From assembly GCF_032098525.1 (NCBI RefSeq), contig NZ_CP134890.1, positions 2,356,001-2,420,000 on the forward strand: a stretch of 64,000 bases of DNA. The letters are read 5' to 3'. Below are positions 35,323 through 44,459 of this stretch, piece by piece. This DNA is from Flavobacterium sp. PMTSA4 (GTDB lineage Bacteria > Bacteroidota > Bacteroidia > Flavobacteriales > Flavobacteriaceae). Positions within the stretch are counted from its first letter, which is position 1. Each line of letters starts with the position of its first letter. The translations under genes and the position numbers were made by a program. Under the pieces are notes generated by a model, which made no database searches, was not told the origin of the DNA, and was given only the letters and a program-made list of their open reading frames with translations.

Positions 35323-35574
35323 CCTATAGGAAAGGATCAAATACCTATAGGAAAATCCAAATTTCCAATAGGAAAACGTCTTCCTCCTATAGGAGAAAGC
35401 AAAAAACTAATAGGAAAAGGCAAATTTCTAATAGGAAAACACAAATTTCTAACAGGAAAAGGTAATTTTCTAATAGGAAAAAGCAATTTTCTAACAGGAA
35501 AACATAAATTCCTAATAAGAAAACGGCTTTCTCCAATAGGAAAACCTAAAAAGCCAATAGGAAAATGGCGTTTA
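35323..35574. repeat. Tandem array of twelve 21-bp units
   Basis: Twelve units follow each other without gaps from 35323, each 21 bp. The first 12 bases are conserved (CTAATAGGAAAA; CCTATAGG, a perfect palindrome, in units 1, 2 and 4). The last 9 are variable, with subfamilies ending CAAATTT or CAATTTT. The array reads through as a 98-codon frame (35287-35583) of seven-residue (P/L)IGKxxx repeats. The conserved codons ATA, GGA and AAA are hardly ever replaced by synonyms, so I treat it as a DNA repeat rather than a gene. The last unit reaches the recX stop codon. Confidence 0.92.
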
Positions 35575-36039
35575 CTGTTCTAATTCTTTGGCTTTCTTAT
35601 AGACTAAATCGCTTTCCCAACCGTTGCGTAGCATGTAATCACAGAACTTTTTGCGTTTCTTCAAGGTGTTGCGCTCCATGATAGTGTTCCAATGTTTTTC
35701 GGCTAAGGTGTTGAAAGTTTTATGATATTCTTCCTTCGAAATTTCATTGAGCGATTTGGTAATCAGGTAGTCGGAAACCTTTCGTGCTTTGAGTTCGTTT
35801 TTAATACGCACAATTCCCCAGCTTTTTTGATGGAGTTTGCTCAGCGTAAAGATGGAAGCAAAGCGTTCCTCGTTTAAATAGTTGTGCTCAATCAGGTGTA
35901 CAATGATTTGCTGACGCTCGGCAGCCGATAGTTCAAAAGAGTATAATTTTTGTTCTACTTCAAAATGACAACGCTCCTGATAACTGCAGTAATATTCTAG
36001 TTTTTTTTGAACTTCTGAAAAAGAGATGGAATCGGACAT
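35572..36039 (-). CDS. recX: Regulatory protein RecX
   Basis: This 155-residue protein matches RecX, a small helical-repeat modulator of RecA filaments. It shows a three-helix repeat pattern with YYCSYQERCHFEVEQKL, then NYLNEERFASIFTLSKLHQKSWG and IKNELKARKVSDYLI. The open frame extends to 36138, but a -7 box at 36060-36067 places transcription start near 36053, and the RecX family begins at about MSDSISFSEVQ. The ATG at 36039 is therefore chosen. It runs convergently into the 21-bp repeat array, which supplies its last codon region. Confidence 0.88.
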   Translation of the reverse strand: MSDSISFSEVQKKLEYYCSYQERCHFEVEQKLYSFELSAAERQQIIVHLIEHNYLNEERFASIFTLSKLHQKSWGIVRIKNELKARKVSDYLITKSLNEISKEEYHKTFNTLAEKHWNTIMERNTLKKRKKFCDYMLRNGWESDLVYKKAKELEQ

Positions 36040-36059
36040 TGTATTTTTTTGAAACATTT

Positions 36060-36067
36060 CAAAGATA
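36060..36067 (-). promoter_or_regulatory. -7 box TATCTTTG of recX
   Basis: It is a perfect TAnnTTTG match on the minus strand, 20 bases before the chosen recX start. It rules against the longer in-frame starts at 36138 and 36057. Confidence 0.55.
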
Positions 36068-36229
36068 GTGGAAAACTTGTTAAAAAAATAGTGTGTTTTA
36101 GTACAATTTTTGAGCTTCAAAAACCTTGAAAAACCCACTGAAAATAGTGTTTTTGAGGCAAAAAGTAGGTTTTTTTGCTAAATGAGCAATAAATTTAAAA
36201 TATGTTGACAATTTCTTAAGATGAACTTA

Positions 36230-36259
36230 TTGAAATATAGTGAAATAGATATAATTTTG
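36230..36259 (+). promoter_or_regulatory. Promoter of the 1993-residue surface protein gene
   Basis: TTG at 36230-36232, a 19-base spacer and TAATTTTG at 36252-36259. It leaves a leader of about 70 bases. The 297 bases between recX and this gene otherwise hold only AT-rich sequence. Confidence 0.7.
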
Positions 36260-36336
36260 TAGGCCCAAAAATCTGCAACTTAACGTGCTATTTTTTTTAT
36301 GGGCAAAAATGACGTTTTAGAATTATATTCAACTAT

Positions 36337-39300
36337 ATGAAATTAAGTAAATTACTTAGCATTGTTTTTTTCTTTTTAATCTTTTCAAATGCTTCTTTTG
36401 GGCAGGCATCTTTACCTGTTTCAAGAACAGCTTGGAATACAACTCCAACAGGTTGGACTGATAGTGGTATCTCATTAAGATCAACCTCTTTTGCTTGTTC
36501 AGGAAATAATGCAGGAACTTTTGATACTAATGGAGATCAAGTTATACTCTTTATAAATTCTGCTCCTTCACAATTAGTTTTTAAGTTAAAAAAGGCTTCA
36601 ATGAGTGGAGTGACATATCTATTGGTTGAAGAATCCCCAGATGGTTCTACATATTCTACTATTGGTAATTATGGTACTGATGCTTCATCAACTGCTATTA
36701 CTGATTGTGCAGACATTACTTTAGCACTTTCATCAACAACCAGATATATTCGATGGACTTATACAAAAGGAACTGGTAATTGTGATATGGATGATGTAAA
36801 TGTTACAGCACCTGCAGGTATAACCACTGCCAACAATGGAAATTGGAACGTAGGTTCAACATGGACTGGCGGAGTAGTACCTACTAGTGCACAAAATGCT
36901 ATTATCAATCACGCTGTAACAATGGATGTTGCTGTGACCAGAGATTTAGGAACCACAACTACTATTAATGCTGCAGGAAGTTTAGCAACAGGAGCTTTCA
37001 CTTATACTAATAGTGGCACAACTAATGTAAACGGAACATTTAAATTAGACACTGGCGGATGGGCAACAGGAAATAACTTCAATTATGGAGGAACGAGCAC
37101 TTTGGTATTTAATTCTACAAGTAATTATGCAGTTAATAATACAGATAAGTTTTGGCCAGCAGGTGCACCGCCTTATAATGTAACGGTTCTTCAAGGTGGA
37201 TTCACCATGAATGCTACCATGGCAAGAAGTATAGCTGGAACTTTAACTTTAGGGAATGGAAATGTTGTAATAACAGCTCCTTCTTCGTTGACTATTAATG
37301 GTACTTGTTTAATTGTAAATGGAGGATTTTTTAATCAATCGCCTATTTATGGAGCTTCTTCACTATTAAAATACAATACAACCGGAACTTATGGAAGAGG
37401 TTTTGAATGGCAAGCTGCTGGTGTTGGAACCATTGGTGTTACACCTGGTTATCCAAATAATGTACAAGTAAGTAACGCAACTACTTTAGATTATATTAAT
37501 GGTGCTGCTTCAGGCGCTGTAGGCGTTAAAGCAATGGCAGGAAGTTTAACCATTGATTCGGGTTGTTCTATTGCTATGAATTATGGAGGTGTATCGGCTG
37601 GAGGTTTATTAATTGTAGCAGGCGATGTTACTAATGCAGGAACATTAACATTAGGAGCAGCATCGGGAGATGATTTAAGATTAGGAGGAAATTTTTCAAA
37701 TACTGGAACGTTTAACGGAAACAACAGAGCCGTATTTTTTACTAAAATAGGTACACAAACAGTTACTTCTTCATCTGCTTTAACGATTCCTTATGTAGTT
37801 ACCACTGGAAGCGGAACAACAGTTCAGTTGCTGAGCAATTTAACGATTAGCGCACCGTTAGCAGGCAATGTTATTTCGTTTGGAAATGCGGCAGATGTTA
37901 TAGACATTAATGGTAGAACCTTAACTTTAGGAACAGCTGCAGTAGCCAATACGATAACGGGTTCGGGAAGTTTTAAAGGAAGCACTACTTCAAATTTATC
38001 GTTGTTAGGAACAGGTAGTATTGGCACGGTTAAGTTTGTTACTGATCTTAACTTAGCAACATTTTCTGTTAATAGATCGGCAGCAGCTGTTGCCTGTGTG
38101 TTGGGTTCAGCTTTAACAATAAATACTTCACTGGTACTGACAAATGGATTGGTCGATTTGGCTTCAAATACAATGACACTGGCATCAACCTGCAGCAATA
38201 CCTTTACAGCGTCGGCTAATAGTTATGTAATAGCAGATGTTACAGCAGGTGGTGTGTTGAGAAAAGCAATAACGGCTACAGCAACAGTTTATAATTTTCC
38301 AATAGGTGATAGAGTAGCTTCGGCAGATGGTACTCAGTATTCACCAGCTACTGTTAATTTTACGGCAGGTACATTTACTTCGGCATTTCTTGGTGTTGCA
38401 GTAGAGGACAGCAAACATCCGAATATGGATGCCACGGGTAATTTTATTTCAAGATACTGGACAACCACTACAACAGGAACTTTTACATCGCCTACTTATA
38501 CTTTTGGCGCTAGTTATTTAGCAGTTGATATTAACGGAACAGAAACATTAAGTAAATCCAATCAATGGAATGGTAGTATATGGACAAATGGTGGTGCACC
38601 AATTGGAGGTAATTCATTATCTATTGGTGGATGTACTAATTTAACTGCACCAAATCATTTTAGTGCTGGTGATAGAGATAAAGAGATAAACATTGTACAA
38701 GGCGCAACAAATTATTTAACGGGAAGCACTTATAATTTTGGTAACGTTGTCATAGGTTTTCCAGTAGATATTGTTTTCACTATACAAAATTTAGGGCAAC
38801 AAACATTAACATTAGGTTCGGGTGGAAATGCACCTTCAATGACAGGAAATCCACCTTACTCTTTGTTTGCTACTTATCTTCCTTTGACAACTATTTTAGG
38901 AATGACCAGTACAACGCCCAATACACGAACTTTTACTATTAGATTTAGTCCAACGGCTACAGGAACATTTACAGGAAGTGTTACTATAATAAGTGATGAT
39001 GCTGATGAAGGTGCAGGGTATGTTATTAACTTTACAGGGATAGGACAATCACCAGCGCCAGATATTAGATTAAAAGGATTTACAGGCGGTACTAGTACTA
39101 TAACCAATGGCTCAGCTTCAACTTCAGGTATCAATAATACCGCATTTGGAAGCATTAATTTAGGGTCTAATGCTACTAAAGATTTTGAAATTCAGAATCA
39201 TTCATCTGCTACTGCGGTATTGAATTTAACGGGAGCACCAATTGTTACTGTTGGAGGAACAAACCCTGGAGATTTCGTAGTTACAACCGTGCCTAGTTCA

Positions 39301-42300
39301 ACTAGTATTAGTCCTGGAAACAGTACTACATTCATCATTACTTTTACTCCGCAATATGTTGGTTATAGAAGTGCTATAGTTTCTATAGCCAATAATGACA
39401 GTACAAAAAACCCATTTACCTATTTAGTTGATGGAACGGGAGTATGCTTAGCAACAGCTAACACAATTACTCCAACATCTGGTCCTGTAGGTACTGAAGT
39501 AACAATAAATGCAACGTCTGGAGTATTAACTGGAGCAACTGTAAGTTTAAATGCAGTGGGCTTATCTTTTACTACAGTTTCAACAACCCAAATTACTACC
39601 ATAATTCCAACTGGAGTAACTTCAGGCTCATTAATAACTACAAGTTCACAGGGTTGTCAAGCATCTAATACGTTTACTGTTATTAATAATGTTGCTAATA
39701 CATGTAAAGGAGGAACAAATGCCTCTAACTTATTTATAAGTGAAGTTACAGATGCGACATATGGTGGTTTAACATATGTTGAAATTTTTAATGGTACAGG
39801 AGCTTCTGTTAATTTGTCAAACTATTCATTACAGTTCTTTCAAGATGGTAATGCCACACCATATGGAACAGCAACATTAACGGGTACGTTAGCTAATAAT
39901 GCAACACATGTATTTAGAACAACACCTACTGCTTCTGTTTGTGGGGTTTATGGCGGAAATGGCTCTTTGGCAAATCAAACAACGCCAGGGATTAATGGAA
40001 TTAATTTTTCTGATGGAGGAACGCCTCCCAATACTGCTATTGAACACGATTATATTGCATTATTTAATAATGCTACTAAAATTGATAGCTGGGGTGAGTA
40101 TATGAATCAAAGTTGGGCTGCTTCATTGGGAATTGGAGACAGAGGTGTTGATTTTAGAAGAAAAAATAATGTTACTGTACCAAAAACCACATATTCTCAT
40201 TCTGATTGGGAAATAATTGATTGGATTGGTTCAGGTTCTTCTTCATGCGATACAAATGATTATTCGGATGTTGGAGTTTATAATTTTATAGCAGGAAATC
40301 CACCAAGTGTAACGTTACAACCAACTTATACACCTACATGTAAATCAACTACATTGACTGTTGGAGGTAGTGAAGGTTTTGTTGATGCCATCGGGTTAAC
40401 CTATCAATGGTATGCTGTTGCACCAAATACTGCAACATGGACAGCTTTGACAAACTCAGGATTGTATTCAGGAGTTACTACCAATACTTTATCAATTTCA
40501 GATGTTTCTACTTTGACAGGATATCAATTTTACTGTCAAATAAGAGAAAATACAGTAACGTGTTATACCGCAACTAATGCAGTAATGATTTTACCTGGCC
40601 AAACTACAACTTGGCAAGCCTCAAATACATGGTCTAACGGTTTGCCATCACAAGATAAAGCGGTAATCATTGATCATACATATGATACGGCGAATGGGTT
40701 TTCACCAAGTTTTGAGGCATGTAGTGTTACAGTTAATAATGGAAAATCATTAACAGTTAGAAGTGGAAATTATGTTGTTATAAAAAATGAATTAACTGTA
40801 ATTTCAGGAGGAACTGCAACTTTTGAAAACAATTCAAGTCTTGTTCAAGTTAATAATGTTGTCAATTCAGGAAATATAACTTATAAAAGAATAGCTCAAC
40901 AACGCCGTTTGGATTATGTATATTGGTCTTCTCCTGTTGATAATTACAATTTGAGTGCTTTACCTTCTAATGGTTATAAATATACTTGGAATACTACTCT
41001 TAATAATGCAAACGGAACACAAGGAAACTGGCAATCTTATTCAGGATTAATGGCTTCTGGTAAAGGTTATATCGTGAGTGGACCTTCAACATTTAATAAT
41101 ACTGCAAATCAAGATTTGGAAGTTCCATTTTTAGGAGTTCCAAGAAATGGAAATGTTAGTGTTACTATAAACAGAGGATCTAATACAGGTCCAAACTATA
41201 CTTTACCTAGTGGTGCATTAGTAACTAATTTAGACGACAATTGGAATTTATTAGGGAATCCGTATCCTTCAGCAATTAGCTGTAGAAACTTTTTAACGGC
41301 AAATAGTTCTGTGCTTACTGGAGCTCTTTACATTTGGACACATGGTACATTACCAAGTACTTCCACTGCCAATCCTTTTTATGATAATTTTTATGCCAAT
41401 TACAATCCAAATACCGATTATTTACCTTTTAATTTAACTGGTAATTTGGCAAATCCAAATCCAGACTATTATATTGGAGCTGGTCAAGGATTTTTTGTTG
41501 TGATGCAAGATGGAGCCACTGGTTCAGGAACAGTAAACTTTACAAATGCCTTACGAGACAAAACTTATGGTAATGTAACAGGAACTAATTTCTATAGATT
41601 ATCATCTAATTATGTAAATGAAACTGTATCAGCACCTGAACAAAACAGAATTTGGTTGGATATTGTTAAAGATAATGATGCAGCTATACGTACAATGTTT
41701 GGATATGTTGATGGTGCAACAATGGATAATGATAATTTATACGATGCTCCTTCTAAAAAAGATGGATATTTAAAATTATATTCGCTAGTTGGTTATGATA
41801 GGTTAATTATTCAAGGACGAGCATTACCATTTAATGAGTTTGATGAAGTTCCTTTAGGAATGGACATTCAATCCAATGGTTCTTATAAAATAGCGCTAGC
41901 CTTTGTGGATGGATTATTTGAAAATGAAGCGCAAAAAATATTTTTAGAAGATACTTATTTAAACATTATTCATGATTTAAAACAAACACCTTATTTATTT
42001 ACAACGGAATCTGGGACATATACAAATCGCTTTAAAATAAGGTATACAACTAATTCATTAGATAATCAAGATATCGAAACAATTAATTCAAATGTAATAG
42101 TATCTAGTAATAATGACATGGTAACCGTAAAGTCTACTCAAGAGGAGATAAAAAGTGTCAAAATATATGATTTACTAGGTAGAGAATTAATAAAGAATGA
42201 AAAAGTTAATGGTTTACAGTTTTCAACTTATTTGAATAACGTATCAACACAAACGTTAATTGTAAAAATTCAAATGGGTAATAATTTTACAGTATCAAAG

Positions 42301-42318
42301 AAAATTATTGTCAATTAA
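36337..42318 (+). CDS. Giant T9SS-exported multidomain surface protein
   Basis: This 1993-residue protein has a signal peptide (ends near SFGQ, residue 24) and a mosaic of beta domains. About residues 25-780 are parallel-beta and filamentous-looking repeats rich in Thr, Ser, Asn and Gly. Two choice-of-anchor-D/ASPM-SPD-2-Hydin-like domains follow (about 800-905 and 935-1038), each ending FTGIG- or VDGTG-like. Then come an IPT/TIG domain (about 1043-1118), a lamin-tail-like domain (about 1128-1320, NLFISEVTDATYGGLTYVEIFNGTG spread), an Ig-like part, and a T9SS sorting domain from about 1911. It is probably an adhesin or structural surface protein. No catalytic motif was found. Confidence 0.8.
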   Translation: MKLSKLLSIVFFFLIFSNASFGQASLPVSRTAWNTTPTGWTDSGISLRSTSFACSGNNAGTFDTNGDQVILFINSAPSQLVFKLKKASMSGVTYLLVEESPDGSTYSTIGNYGTDASSTAITDCADITLALSSTTRYIRWTYTKGTGNCDMDDVNVTAPAGITTANNGNWNVGSTWTGGVVPTSAQNAIINHAVTMDVAVTRDLGTTTTINAAGSLATGAFTYTNSGTTNVNGTFKLDTGGWATGNNFNYGGTSTLVFNSTSNYAVNNTDKFWPAGAPPYNVTVLQGGFTMNATMARSIAGTLTLGNGNVVITAPSSLTINGTCLIVNGGFFNQSPIYGASSLLKYNTTGTYGRGFEWQAAGVGTIGVTPGYPNNVQVSNATTLDYINGAASGAVGVKAMAGSLTIDSGCSIAMNYGGVSAGGLLIVAGDVTNAGTLTLGAASGDDLRLGGNFSNTGTFNGNNRAVFFTKIGTQTVTSSSALTIPYVVTTGSGTTVQLLSNLTISAPLAGNVISFGNAADVIDINGRTLTLGTAAVANTITGSGSFKGSTTSNLSLLGTGSIGTVKFVTDLNLATFSVNRSAAAVACVLGSALTINTSLVLTNGLVDLASNTMTLASTCSNTFTASANSYVIADVTAGGVLRKAITATATVYNFPIGDRVASADGTQYSPATVNFTAGTFTSAFLGVAVEDSKHPNMDATGNFISRYWTTTTTGTFTSPTYTFGASYLAVDINGTETLSKSNQWNGSIWTNGGAPIGGNSLSIGGCTNLTAPNHFSAGDRDKEINIVQGATNYLTGSTYNFGNVVIGFPVDIVFTIQNLGQQTLTLGSGGNAPSMTGNPPYSLFATYLPLTTILGMTSTTPNTRTFTIRFSPTATGTFTGSVTIISDDADEGAGYVINFTGIGQSPAPDIRLKGFTGGTSTITNGSASTSGINNTAFGSINLGSNATKDFEIQNHSSATAVLNLTGAPIVTVGGTNPGDFVVTTVPSSTSISPGNSTTFIITFTPQYVGYRSAIVSIANNDSTKNPFTYLVDGTGVCLATANTITPTSGPVGTEVTINATSGVLTGATVSLNAVGLSFTTVSTTQITTIIPTGVTSGSLITTSSQGCQASNTFTVINNVANTCKGGTNASNLFISEVTDATYGGLTYVEIFNGTGASVNLSNYSLQFFQDGNATPYGTATLTGTLANNATHVFRTTPTASVCGVYGGNGSLANQTTPGINGINFSDGGTPPNTAIEHDYIALFNNATKIDSWGEYMNQSWAASLGIGDRGVDFRRKNNVTVPKTTYSHSDWEIIDWIGSGSSSCDTNDYSDVGVYNFIAGNPPSVTLQPTYTPTCKSTTLTVGGSEGFVDAIGLTYQWYAVAPNTATWTALTNSGLYSGVTTNTLSISDVSTLTGYQFYCQIRENTVTCYTATNAVMILPGQTTTWQASNTWSNGLPSQDKAVIIDHTYDTANGFSPSFEACSVTVNNGKSLTVRSGNYVVIKNELTVISGGTATFENNSSLVQVNNVVNSGNITYKRIAQQRRLDYVYWSSPVDNYNLSALPSNGYKYTWNTTLNNANGTQGNWQSYSGLMASGKGYIVSGPSTFNNTANQDLEVPFLGVPRNGNVSVTINRGSNTGPNYTLPSGALVTNLDDNWNLLGNPYPSAISCRNFLTANSSVLTGALYIWTHGTLPSTSTANPFYDNFYANYNPNTDYLPFNLTGNLANPNPDYYIGAGQGFFVVMQDGATGSGTVNFTNALRDKTYGNVTGTNFYRLSSNYVNETVSAPEQNRIWLDIVKDNDAAIRTMFGYVDGATMDNDNLYDAPSKKDGYLKLYSLVGYDRLIIQGRALPFNEFDEVPLGMDIQSNGSYKIALAFVDGLFENEAQKIFLEDTYLNIIHDLKQTPYLFTTESGTYTNRFKIRYTTNSLDNQDIETINSNVIVSSNNDMVTVKSTQEEIKSVKIYDLLGRELIKNEKVNGLQFSTYLNNVSTQTLIVKIQMGNNFTVSKKIIVN

Positions 42319-42321
42319 AAT

Positions 42322-42349
42322 AAAAAGCCCAAGAAATTGGGCTTTTTTT
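42322..42349. terminator. Bidirectional terminator between convergent genes
   Basis: AAAAAGCCCAA and TTGGGCTTTTT form an 11-bp stem around GAAA, with A and T runs on both sides. It serves the surface protein gene and the cupin-like gene. Confidence 0.9.
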
Positions 42350-43199
42350 ATGTTCGGTTATTTAGTGCTTTATTGTTTTTATAATCTATCCATTGTTGTC
42401 CTTTCCATTTACGCATGAAGTTATCAAAATTGCGCATGATGAACACATTATAAGCTGCTTTAGAAAGATTGCTGATGTTTCTTGGAAATGCTCTCAAACT
42501 CATCGAGAAACCTGGAGTTTCGTATTTCATGTAATGCCAATAACCTTCCGGCATATAAAGCATTTCTCCATGATTTAGTGTTGTAATCAATCCGTTTGCT
42601 TTTTGCAATAAAGGATATTTTTCAAAATTAGGATTATCAAAATCTATATCTTCTCTGGAAATTAATGCGTGTGGGACTTTGTATAAATAAGGGGTTTGGT
42701 TCGGAGCAAACAACATGCATTTCTTTTGACCATGAAAATGAAAGTGTAAAATGTTAGAATAGTCAATATCGTAATGCATAAATACTTTGGAGTTTTCTCC
42801 ACCAAAAAAAAGCATTGGAAGTTGTTTTACCAATTTCAAACCAATGTCAGGCCATTTAAAATCTTCCTTTAAACTTGGAACTTCTTTCATTAAATTATAA
42901 AGAAAAATGCGATAGTTAGTAGGTTTTGATTGAAGCAAATCAACATAGTCACTCATTTTCATTTTCGCATGAGCTTCGTTGAAGCCGTCTTTATGTGAAA
43001 CAGGTCTATCATCATAAAGTGGAACTGTTTTGTCACCAGCAATTTCTTTAATGTAATTTAAATTCCATTTCTGAAAGGCAGGCCAATCCGAAGTTAGTTG
43101 TTCTATAACAACGGGTTTTTGTTTTTTATAATAATTTGTATAAAAATCTTCTTTTGAAATGGTTTTTACACGTTCAATTTCTGTTAGGATTAAAGACAT
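42348..43199 (-). CDS. Cupin-like (JmjC-type) Fe(II)/2-oxoglutarate oxygenase candidate
   Basis: This 283-residue protein matches the Cupin_8/JmjC-like family. The putative iron ligands are His142 and Asp144 (VFMHYDIDYSN) and His222 (YMPEGYWHYMKY). The HFHGQKKCMLFAP segment is the usual beta-strand after the HxD motif. Such enzymes hydroxylate proteins or small molecules. The substrate here is unknown. It sits downstream of bioB, but a terminator and a separate -7 box lie between them. Confidence 0.82.
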   Translation of the reverse strand: MSLILTEIERVKTISKEDFYTNYYKKQKPVVIEQLTSDWPAFQKWNLNYIKEIAGDKTVPLYDDRPVSHKDGFNEAHAKMKMSDYVDLLQSKPTNYRIFLYNLMKEVPSLKEDFKWPDIGLKLVKQLPMLFFGGENSKVFMHYDIDYSNILHFHFHGQKKCMLFAPNQTPYLYKVPHALISREDIDFDNPNFEKYPLLQKANGLITTLNHGEMLYMPEGYWHYMKYETPGFSMSLRAFPRNISNLSKAAYNVFIMRNFDNFMRKWKGQQWIDYKNNKALNNRT

Positions 43200-43220
43200 A
43201 GATTGGTTGGTAAAAAGTTT

Positions 43221-43252
43221 AAAAAAAACTCCCAGTAAATGATTACTGAGAG
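43221..43252 (-). terminator. Terminator after bioB
   Basis: On the minus strand CTCTCAGTAA and TTACTGGGAG form a 10-bp stem (one mismatch) around TCAT, followed by eight T. It lies 41 bases after the bioB stop. Confidence 0.8.
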
Positions 43253-43260
43253 CAAAATTA
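43253..43260 (-). promoter_or_regulatory. Possible -7 box TAATTTTG of the cupin-like gene
   Basis: It is a perfect TAnnTTTG match on the minus strand, directly abutting the bioB terminator stem and 53 bases before the ATG at 43199. No -33 TTG is seen. Confidence 0.4.
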
Positions 43261-43293
43261 TAAAATTATTTATTTCTATATCTAAATGATGAA

Positions 43294-44379
43294 CTATTTT
43301 CCTTTGCCTGAAGCTTCAAGATTACGGTCAATTGTATGACCTGGTCTAGTCCATTTTGGTTTTTCACCTAAAGGAGCAAACTGAGAATCCTCAGCTTCTA
43401 CGGTTTTAGGTTGCATTACTTTGATAAAAGGTTTTTGAGGAATTAATCCAAGCATTTCAAACATTTTCATGTCTTCGTTTACATCTGGATTAGGAGTAGT
43501 TAATAATTTATCTCCAGCAAAAATTGAATTTGCACCTGCAAAAAAGCACATTGCTTGACCTTCGCGAGACATTTCGGTTCTTCCTGCCGAAAGGCGCACT
43601 TGCGTTTCAGGCATCACAATTCTAGTAGTTGCAACCATTCGAATCATTTCCCAAATCTCTACTGGTTTTTCATTTTCCATAGGTGTTCCTTCTACGGCAA
43701 CTAAAGCATTAATTGGCACCGATTCGGGTTGTGGATTTAAAGTAGACAACGCAACCAACATTCCAGCTCTGTCTTCAATGCTTTCTCCCATTCCAATGAT
43801 TCCACCACTACAAACGGTAACGTTAGTTTTACGAACATTTTCGATGGTTTGAATTCTATCATCAAACGCACGGGTAGAAATTACTTCTTTATAATAATCT
43901 TCAGAAGTATCTAAATTGTGATTATAAGCATAAAGTCCTGCTTCTGCTAAGCGTTGCGCTTGATTTTCAGTAAGCATTCCTAAAGTACAACAAACTTCCA
44001 TGTCCAATTTATTAATGGTTCTAACCATTTCTAAAACTTGGTCAAATTCTTCGCCATCTTTAACATTTCTCCATGCTGCACCCATACAAACTCTAGAAGA
44101 ACCGTTAGATTTTGCTCTCAGAGCCTGTGCTTTTACCTGACTAACCGTCATCAAATCATTTCCTTCAATATTGGTATGATAACGAGCTGCTTGAGGACAA
44201 TAGCCACAATCTTCTGGACAACCACCTGTTTTGATAGATAAAAGAGTAGAAACTTGAACCACATTTGGATCATGATGTTCTCTGTGGATTGATGCTGCTT
44301 CATAAAGCAAATCCATCAAGGGTTTGTTATAAATAGCGATAATTTCTTCTTTGGTCCAATTATGTTTAGTGATGCTCAT
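43294..44379 (-). CDS. bioB: Biotin synthase
   Basis: This 361-residue radical SAM enzyme inserts sulfur into dethiobiotin. The [4Fe-4S] cluster ligands are Cys54, Cys58 and Cys61 in GGCPEDCGYC. SCR- and cluster-related segments VCMGAAWRN, YNHNLDTSEDYYKEV, CSGGIIGMGE and RLSAGR follow. It has a C-terminal extension (about residues 330-361) beyond the core. It is not in the bioFDA block 8 kb away and has its own promoter and terminator. Confidence 0.96.
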   Translation of the reverse strand: MSITKHNWTKEEIIAIYNKPLMDLLYEAASIHREHHDPNVVQVSTLLSIKTGGCPEDCGYCPQAARYHTNIEGNDLMTVSQVKAQALRAKSNGSSRVCMGAAWRNVKDGEEFDQVLEMVRTINKLDMEVCCTLGMLTENQAQRLAEAGLYAYNHNLDTSEDYYKEVISTRAFDDRIQTIENVRKTNVTVCSGGIIGMGESIEDRAGMLVALSTLNPQPESVPINALVAVEGTPMENEKPVEIWEMIRMVATTRIVMPETQVRLSAGRTEMSREGQAMCFFAGANSIFAGDKLLTTPNPDVNEDMKMFEMLGLIPQKPFIKVMQPKTVEAEDSQFAPLGEKPKWTRPGHTIDRNLEASGKGK

Positions 44380-44399
44380 AAATAGAATTTATATGGCGT

Positions 44400-44430
44400 C
44401 AAAAATAGGCATAAGTTCCAAAAGAAACAA
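44400..44430 (-). promoter_or_regulatory. Promoter of bioB
   Basis: On the minus strand TTG (44428-44430), a 20-base spacer and TATTTTTG (44400-44407) match the consensus and lie just upstream of the start at 44379. I saw no clear operator palindrome. Confidence 0.65.
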
Positions 44431-44459
44431 AATAAGTAAGGGTATGTTTCAAGAGTATT

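Noticed and set aside
35212..35574. CRISPR array.
   Set aside because: Units of 21-22 bp with 12-14 base cores and 8-9 base variable parts are too short for repeat and spacer, and no cas gene is present.
35287..35583. A 98-codon plus-strand frame through the 21-bp array.
   Set aside because: It is open because the period is a multiple of three. The conserved codons show almost no synonymous change, and the start codon lies in the last 22-bp unit. Listed as a repeat instead.
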